Below are positions 6,901 to 10,697 of a stretch of DNA of 11,655 nt, in pieces; positions within the stretch are counted from its first letter, which is position 1; the number at the start of each line of letters is the position of its first letter. The stretch is from Streptococcus mitis (GTDB taxonomy: Bacteria; Bacillota; Bacilli; Lactobacillales; Streptococcaceae). Below the pieces are notes generated by a model. That model was given only the letters and a program-made list of their open reading frames with translations. It did not search any database and had not been told where the DNA came from. The position numbers and the translations under genes were made by a program. Location of the stretch: positions 1-11,655 of the forward strand of contig MKYF01000048.1 in NCBI GenBank assembly GCA_001914195.1, read 5' to 3'.

Positions 6901-9396
6901 TTTATCTCTTCCATCAGTATCACGATAAGAAGCTTGGTTTTCAATTTTCACCTTAGCGTTAAAGCTATCTTGGTTTGCCATTTGGACATTGCTAAAGGTA
7001 GCAACACCCTGTGCATTGGCAGTCGCTGTAGCAAACTCAGATCCGTTCTTATAAAGAACGACTTTTTTGTTTGGAGTTGCATTCTCTACAGTGATGTTTT
7101 GAGATGAAACGTTATCTTGTAGAGTTGTTGTAATCTCTGGAGTTTTTGGTTTTACAACATACTTAACAGGTGTATCTGCACCTTTACCATCTGGGAATTG
7201 TCTATGAATATTGTATTCAAACACCCCTGGTGTACGACCAACTTGGTTAGCCTCTACTTTGGTATTGGTACCTTTTGTACGATATTCAATGGTTGTACCA
7301 GCAGGTCCTTTAGATCCAGCATAGTTTTGAGTTCCTGGGTGAACTAAGTACTGGTTAGGGTCTGTATAGGCTCTGTTCGTATCGTTATTTTCGTACCACC
7401 ATTTCAATCCAGCCTTGTTAAACTCAGATGTGTTGTATGGAGCTTCAACCTGATTTACGATATAAGTTCCGCTATCACGAGCTACAAAAGGATAAGCTTT
7501 AACATTATCTAACCCCAATGGGTTGGTATGGATACCAATCCCTGCCCAAGTTGTATTGTGAGTTCCTTCACCATACATAACCTTCATGTTCTTGAGGTCA
7601 CCATTAGTTACGTTATCTGGAACCGTAGTTTCAAAACGAGTTACCGCAACACGTCCACGGTCACCAACGTTGATGTTATTCCAAAGAACACGTTCTTCAT
7701 TGGTCCAAAGAATAGCTGGCTTGATATTGTTTTCCCAAGTCGCTTTACGCCATTGGTCAGAGTTCCCTGTATTGTGATATGACTGAGCTTTCAAGAGGTT
7801 ATACTGCTCATCTTGGTTGTTCAATGACAAGAAGCCACTATCGACACGCTTGTAGTTGTCTTTAGTACGAACTTCCATCGAGTCACGTCTCATACTATTG
7901 TACTCTGCCGGCATCATGTTATCAGATGGCGTAGTAGACTTCGGAAGTCCTGTCATATCCTTTCTAGGTGAACCTGTAGCTGTATCAATATATGATGCAT
8001 CAACGATGGTTGTCGGCATATTGACCTGACTAGGGATTTGAATCCAGTGACGAACGTTGGTCTGGTTCATGGTCTGACGAGGGTTAGACATGAGGGTCCA
8101 GATAATCTTTGTAATCTTACCGTTCGCTGCGTATACAGGTTCTGCCTTCAGATCAACAGAAGTTACAACACGGTTTTTAGCATCCGTATTTTCACCAGAT
8201 GTTAAATACTTGATACTTTCACCATTTGCTTTATTTTCAACCTGTTCACCGATGGAACCTGAACCAGTTTGCGTATTACGAACACGGAACTGTGTCCCTG
8301 GTTTCATCGCTTTACCATTAAGGAAATCACGTTTACCGTTGTTAGCACGGAGAACTGCATTAACGATTGAGTTTTGCGCAGATGTAGCTTGCTTGATAAC
8401 ATCTGTCAAGTCAGCATTTGGAGTTTTCAATGCTTCTTCGATAGCTGTTACAGCAGCATTGACCTTAGCAACCGCTGCTTCTGTATTTGGCAGACCAATA
8501 GACTTAGCGAGGTATTCACCCATAGTCGCTGAGATTTTAGATAGACGTTTGCGGTCTTCTTGTGCTTTCTTGTTGCTCTCAGCAGATACTGTAGTCGCTA
8601 CGGCAGCTGTTGTCGTTGTATCCACCAAACTTGAAGTCGTTGATGTGATTTGGCTCAAACGAGTTTCAACTGCTTGTAGAGAGGCGAGGCTTTCAGTGAT
8701 AACTTTTGAAAGAGCTGCGTCAGCTGTCGCATTAGCTGCATCTTCCTTACGAACAGATGTCTCTTTATTTGAAGCTGTCTCTGATGTTGCTGGTTTTGCA
8801 AGTTCAGAAGTTACTCCAGCTTGTGATTGAGAAGCACTTGTTGATGCTGACTCTGATGCACTTGTACTTGCACTTTCAGAAGCAGATGTACTTGCTGATA
8901 CAGAAGCACTTGTTGAAGTACTTACTGATTGGCTTTCACTTTCTGAAAGATGCTTACTTGCATTCTTGGAAGCTTCCTCAGACAAGGATTGGCTTTGGCT
9001 GACAGAAACTGATAGGCTGTCGGCTTGAGCCCCCTCCTGATCTTTTACTGTTCCCAAAGTTACTGTGTCTGTATTTGCAAGTGTTTGATTTGACTCTACT
9101 GTCTTTTCAAGAGCATCGTTGGCATAAACAGTTGTTTGTGTTGCAACTGCTCCTCCAAGTACCGTCCCTGCCGCGGCTATCCCTTTCAGGATATCCAATC
9201 CAGTCAGTGTATTTGCTGATTGCTCTTCGATAACTTCCGTTGTTACCTGAGCAGCATCTACACCACCACGCAAGACTTTAAAGAGGCCAAATTGAGAAGT
9301 CGAGGCGCGCAACCAATGCTTACCCGACTTGATCAACTTGAAACGGGTCACACGATCCGTCTCCCTATATTCACCTTCTTGGCGTCTAAAAAACAT
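1..9396 (-). CDS. Giant serine-rich repeat (SRR) adhesin, GspB/Hsa family, with multiple Siglec-like domains (3' end outside window)
   Basis: The frame is open from an ATG at 9394-9396 to the window edge, 3,132 codons with no stop and no cysteine codon. The start is set by a strong RBS (GGAAAGGAA) and by an N-terminus of the GspB type (FKLIKSGKHWLRAS). Domains by residue: 1-92 accessory-Sec signal peptide; 127-192 SRR1; ~213-355 Ala-rich helical region; ~356-750 beta-rich N-domain, not recognised; 851-1006 first Siglec-like domain; ~1017-1505 Rib-like, Ig-like and He_PIG-like stalk; 1509-2132 and 2133-2812 two diverged copies of one module ending in Siglec-like plus Unique domains; 2817 onward SRR2. 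Family knowledge: such proteins are O-glycosylated, exported by SecA2/SecY2, sortase-anchored, and bind sialylated host glycans through an Arg in a hydrophobic-T-R-X motif. Here VTRA (2036-2039) and WTRF (2714-2717) fit, and WDRY (966-969) is a variant. The ligand is inferred, not shown. The C-terminus and LPXTG signal lie beyond the window. Confidence 0.93.
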   Translation of the reverse strand, partial: MFFRRQEGEYRETDRVTRFKLIKSGKHWLRASTSQFGLFKVLRGGVDAAQVTTEVIEEQSANTLTGLDILKGIAAAGTVLGGAVATQTTVYANDALEKTVESNQTLANTDTVTLGTVKDQEGAQADSLSVSVSQSQSLSEEASKNASKHLSESESQSVSTSTSASVSASTSASESASTSASESASTSASQSQAGVTSELAKPATSETASNKETSVRKEDAANATADAALSKVITESLASLQAVETRLSQITSTTSSLVDTTTTAAVATTVSAESNKKAQEDRKRLSKISATMGEYLAKSIGLPNTEAAVAKVNAAVTAIEEALKTPNADLTDVIKQATSAQNSIVNAVLRANNGKRDFLNGKAMKPGTQFRVRNTQTGSGSIGEQVENKANGESIKYLTSGENTDAKNRVVTSVDLKAEPVYAANGKITKIIWTLMSNPRQTMNQTNVRHWIQIPSQVNMPTTIVDASYIDTATGSPRKDMTGLPKSTTPSDNMMPAEYNSMRRDSMEVRTKDNYKRVDSGFLSLNNQDEQYNLLKAQSYHNTGNSDQWRKATWENNIKPAILWTNEERVLWNNINVGDRGRVAVTRFETTVPDNVTNGDLKNMKVMYGEGTHNTTWAGIGIHTNPLGLDNVKAYPFVARDSGTYIVNQVEAPYNTSEFNKAGLKWWYENNDTNRAYTDPNQYLVHPGTQNYAGSKGPAGTTIEYRTKGTNTKVEANQVGRTPGVFEYNIHRQFPDGKGADTPVKYVVKPKTPEITTTLQDNVSSQNITVENATPNKKVVLYKNGSEFATATANAQGVATFSNVQMANQDSFNAKVKIENQASYRDTDGRDKNYVESAFSNTVRARFTDTEKPQITEIVANKGATVDMANRKVIVYREEEFNVDVKMTDNSGRLDKVKVFGNALNTAPTNKFETADIVETNKKTEIRFTTDQNKLGQNGNATAKNPTKVNISGHVGKDYTRVPDGWDRYISGFDQVGLTNNDGQNANTNNAKLRIEFRAQTDKYTPTTTTQNVDIKADGRVRFDAPETYITNRSSLPTTGTTAGTKTTYAWADAEPTNWTAGQHTRNILVTYPDGSTDTVTVPFNVSDRIAPNVTVQGKTLSETRPTESDAPLFTVYRGATFNPIVKAWDNSGKLTKIEIKNLPSGVTASGFTEQTGKTESNKYSNRLINGTVSNTQTLGTHIAEVKVSDGSNETTRYMKYRVVDVVRKNTESNGEVFKNVGDTLGDAHQYIATSGIAAGTEQGDVHFPGGMTFKWKDANRYDVSNDKQLTAPGKWTHNAIAEFPAETKDTSSETRTVFAADKEIQVALVAKPTKPAITVDDFGNATVAPKSSESTVNQMTIAYTQKGTNASKTLTATKANNGRWSLNETPAGVSINPTTGQVSFTDAAIATNTTITSTTRTSDGYSSDPSTARKVAGDTVAPVITANNATATSGEHEDIPLTVVDEGVGLADTDGVVITGLPAGLHYENGKITGTPTSKGTSTVKIVAKDKRGNTSTKTITITVQSQADKYNVTTKNNGNFFAVQDEDVANLTPRDFVNGTIPETAKVTWKTAPTTGGVGSGKAAALTITYPDGSTKDLNYTYQVYPKLETKTNNGQTGNFHAFKNYNRIGGHTSVYTNMGANTGFIDPEIPMKWEYSYRLNNEGAELKSTGTNPTFSSVWNTEDDKNRGFIAPTHKTRYTLNATYPNGRFGAVTADNPALTSSTQWDYAVYEYEPKRVFETTQGSLDGLGTIVSTPKDALQPTDGKTEVPDDTRFEWINGWTPNDAMASRPDVYERKIRMTLPADSSTTIHSRDVSVYVKVKPKTPVIVENTISEKGGLPNQSIKIDNVVGGAKVTLTIGDKTFTKTAGPNDTSVTFSPAELKAAYDANNGLLPTGNVTVKQEVTIQNDPSKPSTAPDRSTVLSSETATGTITRETEAPVAQDTVVEVKQKDGSWVPVPKSTDANGLTTHTFFAGDELRFTTKFTDNSGKIANTVVRQGSNTAGATNNVLHSTWGTAADNNITTVTPATATSPATVTQTGTVAANLQYSDGQHVTRAIVAEDTVGNRSEGSRFRLKQGKLSEKHRGVDPETKFEVADVNNLTAEEKAKVLAAIKASNPQTDKQIASYTQNDDGSVTITYLDGTSNLVRPNVKYGVEKVSDRFYAVKDENVNDLDLLTFVRGIGGKDLPEGTKVTWETAPTFNEIGNRTAYLKVEHPDGTVTPHIEYNYTVLKKLETFTRDGKTGKFYAFKADRGTDSVTGGGYANNIGGFSNLYVNDNKLNDSTDPGSYSLSSLTFKYKLNNDENAIQTEKVNTTFSNVWHTTKVSDADNQPLAHNTTYTAVANYSRGRFGNASNGDPALTSTVNFDYSVVDPVAKKVYETTVGATGPLADIINTPGNAIKNTDIVLTTNPVDGTATAVSSTEANSATAASGTTTTQTVPMPDGVDFAWEGTTALDADNIVAAPGYYTRNVRVTLPKSTTEGDKPRNSRTVPVTIKVNLPTPQIADDQVTNTGGLPEKGITVTDVAPGATVTLTIANNTIGTKTFTKVAGPNDTSLTFTPEELAEAYKANNGLLPTGTVTVKQNKDVFNPANNTTENFESGTTTKTITKETEAPNVTVKVEVFDKSTNTWVEAPKTTDGKSKIYAGDKFRVTVTTTDNSGKVKNIEAWNNATNEKVEFVTTNLIPSPFAKDGLAKQTTNTVTNASVAQPDTRQLTEEGTYNPTQTYSADNKWTRFARVRDLSDNTTAAEYGIQQAPLNEKYEPAVPASIKVTNKTNPTAEDREKIRAEIEKLNAGKQIKSISVNERGLVTVTYDDDTFDTVTPTLDDSDYKSQKASESASTSASESASTSASESARTSASQSASTSASESARTSASQSASTSASQSASTSASQSASTSASQSASTSASQSASTSASQSASTSASQSASTSASQSASTSASQSASTSASQSASTSASQSASTSASQSASTSASQSASTSASESASTSASASASTSASESASTSASASASTSASESASTSASASASTSASESASTSASQSASTSASESASTSASASASTSASESASTSASASASTSASESASTSASASASTSASESASTSASESASTSASASASTSASESASTSASESASTSASESASTSASESASTSASQS
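961..3000 (-). repeat. Adhesin module B: second copy, Siglec-like domain with WTRF
   Basis: Residues 2133-2812. It repeats module A in the same order: VKYGVEK...FYAVKDENV; FSNVWHTTKVSD; NGDPALTSTVNFDYSV; NTGGLPEKGITV...GPNDTSLTF...NNGLLPTGTVTVKQ; Siglec-like domain with IYAGDKFR, TTDNSGK (DNSG 2639-2642) and W-T-R-F at 2714-2717; Unique domain with NPTAEDREKIRAEI and ERGLVTVTYDDD. Some DNA is still identical between copies (the cgttaggtccagct stretch at about 1795-1808 and 3837-3850), but the proteins have clearly diverged. Module B carries an extra Ala/Ser/Thr-rich linker (~2388-2420) absent from A. It ends directly at SRR2, so its Siglec-like domain is nearest the stalk. Confidence 0.75.
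3001..4872 (-). repeat. Adhesin module A: Rib-like domains, linker, Siglec-like (VTRA) and Unique domains
   Basis: Residues 1509-2132, first copy of a large internal duplication. The order is: Rib-like start ADKYNVTT...FFAVQDEDV...TYPDGST; a beta region with SSVWNTEDDKN and NPALTSSTQWDYAV; a second Rib-like region ending RKIRMTLP; a linker domain KPKTPVI...GLPNQSIKI...GPNDTSVTF...NNGLLPTGNVTVKQ; a Siglec-like domain (~1915-2065) with FFAGDELRF, TDNSG (DNSG 1968-1971) and V-T-R-A at 2036-2039; then a Unique-type domain (~2070-2132) with NNLTAEEKAKVLAAIKASNP and DDGSVTITYLDGT. The VTRA motif fits the hydrophobic-T-R-X consensus of sialoglycan-binding family members. Confidence 0.75.
4873..6378 (-). 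other. Stalk of Rib-like, Ig-like and He_PIG-like domains
   Basis: Residues ~1007-1508. (a) ~1017-1086 is Rib-like, ending in the strand TYPDGSTDTVTVPF. (b) ~1087-1210 is an Ig-type domain that starts like a Siglec-like one (FTVYRGATF...WDNSGK) but has THIA (1181-1184) where TR would be, so it is a degenerate relative. (c) ~1212-1300 is Rib-like (HFPGGMTFKWKD...APGKWTHNAIAEFP). (d) ~1301-1419 is a Thr/Ser-rich beta domain with INPTTGQVSF. (e) ~1420-1508 has the He_PIG putative-Ig signature GLPAGLHYENGKITGTPT. These are typical spacer folds in Gram-positive surface proteins. The domain limits are approximate. Confidence 0.6.
6379..6846 (-). other. First Siglec-like domain, variant WDRY motif, no Unique partner
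   Basis: Residues 851-1006. The domain opens with KVIVYREEEFNVDVKMTDNSG, the [Y/F]xG/E..F...DNSG signature shared by the two later Siglec-like domains of this protein. It continues to GWDRYISGFDQVG, which lines up with the F-strand segment around TR in the others, and closes with RIEFRAQTDKYTP, equivalent to the RF...KY(D/E)P segment. Arg968 is kept but the preceding Thr is Asp967. A second TR pair, YTRV (959-962), lies seven residues upstream and could be the true motif if the loop is shifted. Unlike the later copies, the next domain is Rib-like rather than Unique. Confidence 0.6.
8332..8760 (-). other. Predicted alpha-helical segment of the adhesin N-terminal region
   Basis: Residues ~213-355. 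The segment is rich in Ala, Lys, Glu and Leu, with few Gly or Pro. Amphipathic stretches such as ALSKVITESLASLQAVETRL and AAVAKVNAAVTAIEEALK are separated by turns. This fits a helical bundle, unlike the beta-rich sequence that follows. Fap1 of the same adhesin family has a helical followed by a beta N-terminal pair, which is a layout analogy only; no alignment was possible. The role is unknown; it could hold the binding domains away from the cell or take part in biofilm formation. Confidence 0.55.
8821..9018 (-). repeat. SRR1: short serine-rich repeat region
   Basis: Residues 127-192, alternating Ser with Ala, Thr, Val, Glu or Gln (for example SVSTSTSASVSASTSASES). It lies just after the signal peptide and before the ligand-binding regions, the place SRR1 takes in GspB-family adhesins. 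The first half is irregular (SEEASKNASKHLSES) and the second half regular SAST. It is a likely O-GlcNAc acceptor region for the GtfA/GtfB glycosyltransferase pair (family knowledge; the enzymes are not in this window). Confidence 0.88.
9121..9396 (-). other. Accessory-Sec (SecA2/SecY2) long signal peptide with KxYKxGKxW-type motif
   Basis: Residues 1-92 of the giant adhesin. K20-L-I-K-S-G-K-H-W28 matches the KxYKxGKxW motif, with Ile in the Tyr position. A hydrophobic core follows (LDILKGIAAAGTVLGGAVA, ~residues 66-85), and a plausible signal peptidase site lies after VYA at residue 92. The unusually long n-region and the glycines in the core are the features that direct GspB-family proteins away from the general Sec route to the dedicated SecA2/SecY2 translocase. 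The following residues (NDALEKTVESNQ) resemble the accessory-Sec transport region of GspB. Confidence 0.9.
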
Positions 9397-9404
9397 ATTT
9401 TAGA

Positions 9405-9413
9405 TTCCTTTCC
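9405..9413 (-). promoter_or_regulatory. Ribosome binding site for the giant adhesin
   Basis: The minus strand reads GGAAAGGAA, then eight bases (TCTAAAAT), then ATG at 9396-9394. The AAGGA core matches the 16S anti-Shine-Dalgarno sequence. Together with the signal-peptide sequence that begins immediately after, it fixes this ATG as the start. Confidence 0.85.
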
Positions 9414-9454
9414 ACTTATATTTATGTGTATTTAGCAATAAAATACCAATATAC

Positions 9455-9483
9455 ATTATACACTTTAGATGCAAGTAATTCAA
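9455..9483 (-). promoter_or_regulatory. Sigma-70-type promoter for the giant adhesin
   Basis: On the minus strand a -35 box TTGAAT (9478-9483) is followed by a 17-nt spacer and a perfect -10 box TATAAT (9455-9460). A TG two bases before the -10 (GTG-TATAAT) resembles an extended -10 only loosely. Transcription would start near 9448, giving a ~50-nt leader before the RBS and ATG. A run of ten T residues on the coding strand (A10 at 9507-9516) lies ~24 nt upstream of the -35. A second TATAAT at 9532-9537 lacks a convincing -35. Confidence 0.7.
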
Positions 9484-9866
9484 TAAGTTTCAAAACATTT
9501 TTACCTAAAAAAAAAAGCATTTTGCATGTATATTATACGCAAACGATGTCACTTTTTATAAATATCAGTGAAATGATTATTCCAAGCGTTTTCGTGGGGA
9601 TAATGTTCAAATTTTAAGCGTTTTTATGTTTCTAAATTGCGAAATATTAAATTTTTGTTACAGGTTTTCTGAAAACGATTCCTCGATAAATTTATAAAAT
9701 AGTTTAATTTATAACTAATTTGTTTTGGTTGATTTTTGATATTATATTGATTATATTGTATTTTTGTATAAGCATTTTTGGACGTCTTTTAGATGAATAA
9801 TATAGCGGTTTCATTTTATAATTATATATAGAATGTTTCGTTCGTATGATATCTTTATCGCTAATA

Positions 9867-9960
9867 TATAGTAGATTGAAATAAGATGCGAATAAATCAA
9901 ATTAATTTCTAGAAACGTTTTATCAGTTATGGTGTACTATTCTGGTTTCAGCAAACTATA
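9867..9960. mobile_element. Small MITE/RUP-like intergenic repeat with TA-ending terminal inverted repeats
   Basis: A 94-bp element. The left end TATAGTAGATTGAAA and the right end (reverse complement TATAGTTTGCTGAAACC) form imperfect terminal inverted repeats starting with TATAGT. The core (CGTTTTATCAGTTATGGTGTACTATTCTGG, given here only as a landmark in two parts at 9916-9930 and 9931-9945) recurs in diverged form at 10330-10377 and 10527-10558. Such sequences are scattered between genes in S. pneumoniae and S. mitis. I cannot decide whether it is RUP proper or a related family. No coding capacity. Confidence 0.5.
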
Positions 9961-9976
9961 TTTATCTCTATTTATC

Positions 9977-10068
9977 AAACTCTTCAAACAAGGTCAAGTT
10001 GACTTTGCCGTACTCAAGTAAAGCCTGCCGCTAGCTTCCTAGTTTTCTCTTTGATTTTCATTGAGTAT
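9977..10068. mobile_element. Truncated pneumococcus/mitis-type intergenic repeat
   Basis: The reverse strand begins ATACTCAATGAAAATCAAAG, then a segment with CTAGGAAGCTAGCGGCAGGC and TTGAGTACGGC, and ends near TTTGAAGAG. I recognise this as a very common intergenic repeat of S. pneumoniae and relatives, whose complete form ends in an inverted copy (GAAGAGTAT-type). Here the far terminal inverted repeat is lost or degenerate, so the copy looks decayed. It lies 16 bp from the preceding small element. Confidence 0.55.
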
Positions 10069-10329
10069 GAAATTCAGTTTTTGACCAACCTATTTAGCTA
10101 CAACCTCTATACACTTTTTAATTTTTGTTGAGTGTATAAATAAGCTATCCATAACCTGCAAAAAACTCCTTAGCCTATTTTTAAAGTAAAGATAAGGTAT
10201 TTATTTTCTATTGTTGGTCTTTTGGGATTTCCTATACACTCTGACAGAACACGAACCCGCTTCAAAGACTAAATCCAGGTAAGGCCACGGATCCAGCTGT
10301 CGATTTTATCTACTAATTATCCAATTAAT

Positions 10330-10377
10330 AGGAATGTTTTAGAAGCTGCAGCCTAGTATTTTAATTTCAATCTATTA
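10330..10377. mobile_element. Half-copy of the 94-bp intergenic repeat
   Basis: AGGAATGTTTTAGAAGCTGC...TATTTTAATTTCAATCTATTA aligns with the right half of the element at 9867-9960 (AGAAACGTTTTATCAGTT...TATTCTGGTTTCAGCAAACTATA) with scattered changes. No left half is evident. A further, shorter fragment of the same end (GTGTACTATTCTAATTTCA) lies at 10527-10558. Confidence 0.4.
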
Positions 10378-10567
10378 CAAAATCAAAAATCGCATACATT
10401 TTCTTTATATATCGGGAACAAGCTAATAATAAAAGTTGTCCAACTTCAACATATAGTTCCGCCAGGAAGCTTCTTGAATAGGATGCTAGTCACAAAAATG
10501 AGGCTATTTTAAATTAGTATAGTGGTGAGCTGGGTGTACTATTCTAATTTCATTCTACAACAAAATA

Positions 10568-10623
10568 AAAAAGTGAACGAAACCGAATTCTGATTTACAG
10601 AAAACTAGTTTTGTTCACTTTTT
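10568..10623 (-). terminator. Rho-independent terminator after the upstream SRR adhesin, probably bidirectional
   Basis: The arms AAAAAGTGAACGAAAC (10568-10583) and GTTTTGTTCACTTTTT (10608-10623) pair over 16 positions with one mismatch. The loop contains an inner 5-bp stem (TTCTG/CAGAA, 10588-10602). On the minus strand the hairpin is followed by a U-rich run (CACTTTTTTATTTTG). It lies ~75 nt after the stop codon of the LPNTG protein. The A-rich left arm gives a U-tract in the other direction as well. Confidence 0.88.
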
Positions 10624-10697
10624 CTTATGGTTGAAACTTCTGCTCCATCCACTTTTCAATCATCTATCCGCAGATAAATCTACTCCAGAAAGATTGT

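Larger units (their letters stand above)
9397..10697. other. Gene-free AT-rich spacer between two SRR adhesin genes
   Basis: No convincing gene lies in these 1.3 kb; short frames are scattered and lack RBS or family signatures. From right to left on the coding strand the spacer holds the terminator of the upstream adhesin, fragments of mitis-group intergenic repeats (about 10527-10558, 10330-10377, 9977-10068 and 9867-9960), an 8-bp perfect inverted repeat (TATACACT/AGTGTATA, 10108-10138, 15-nt loop), a very AT-rich stretch (9560-9860) in which I recognise nothing, and the promoter of the downstream adhesin. The two genes therefore appear to be separate transcription units. Confidence 0.75.

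Noticed and set aside
8090..8830. 246-codon plus-strand open frame
   Set aside because: It lies opposite the helical region of the adhesin. The composition is a mirror of Ala/Thr/Ser codons, there is no RBS, and the minus frame has a full domain explanation.
9220..9617. Short plus-strand frames upstream of and over the adhesin start
   Set aside because: They overlap the signal-peptide codons or the AT-rich promoter region, and lack RBS or recognisable features.
10108..10138. TATACACT/AGTGTATA hairpin as a terminator or regulator site
   Set aside because: The stem is only 8 bp and AT-rich, with no adjacent U-run and no nearby gene end. It may be a relic of an insertion element.
10201..10305. 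Minus-strand 33-codon open stretch (RQLDPWPYLDLVFEAGS...)
   Set aside because: No start codon, no RBS, preceded at once by a stop, and no family recognised. It might be a transposase or gene remnant but cannot be supported.
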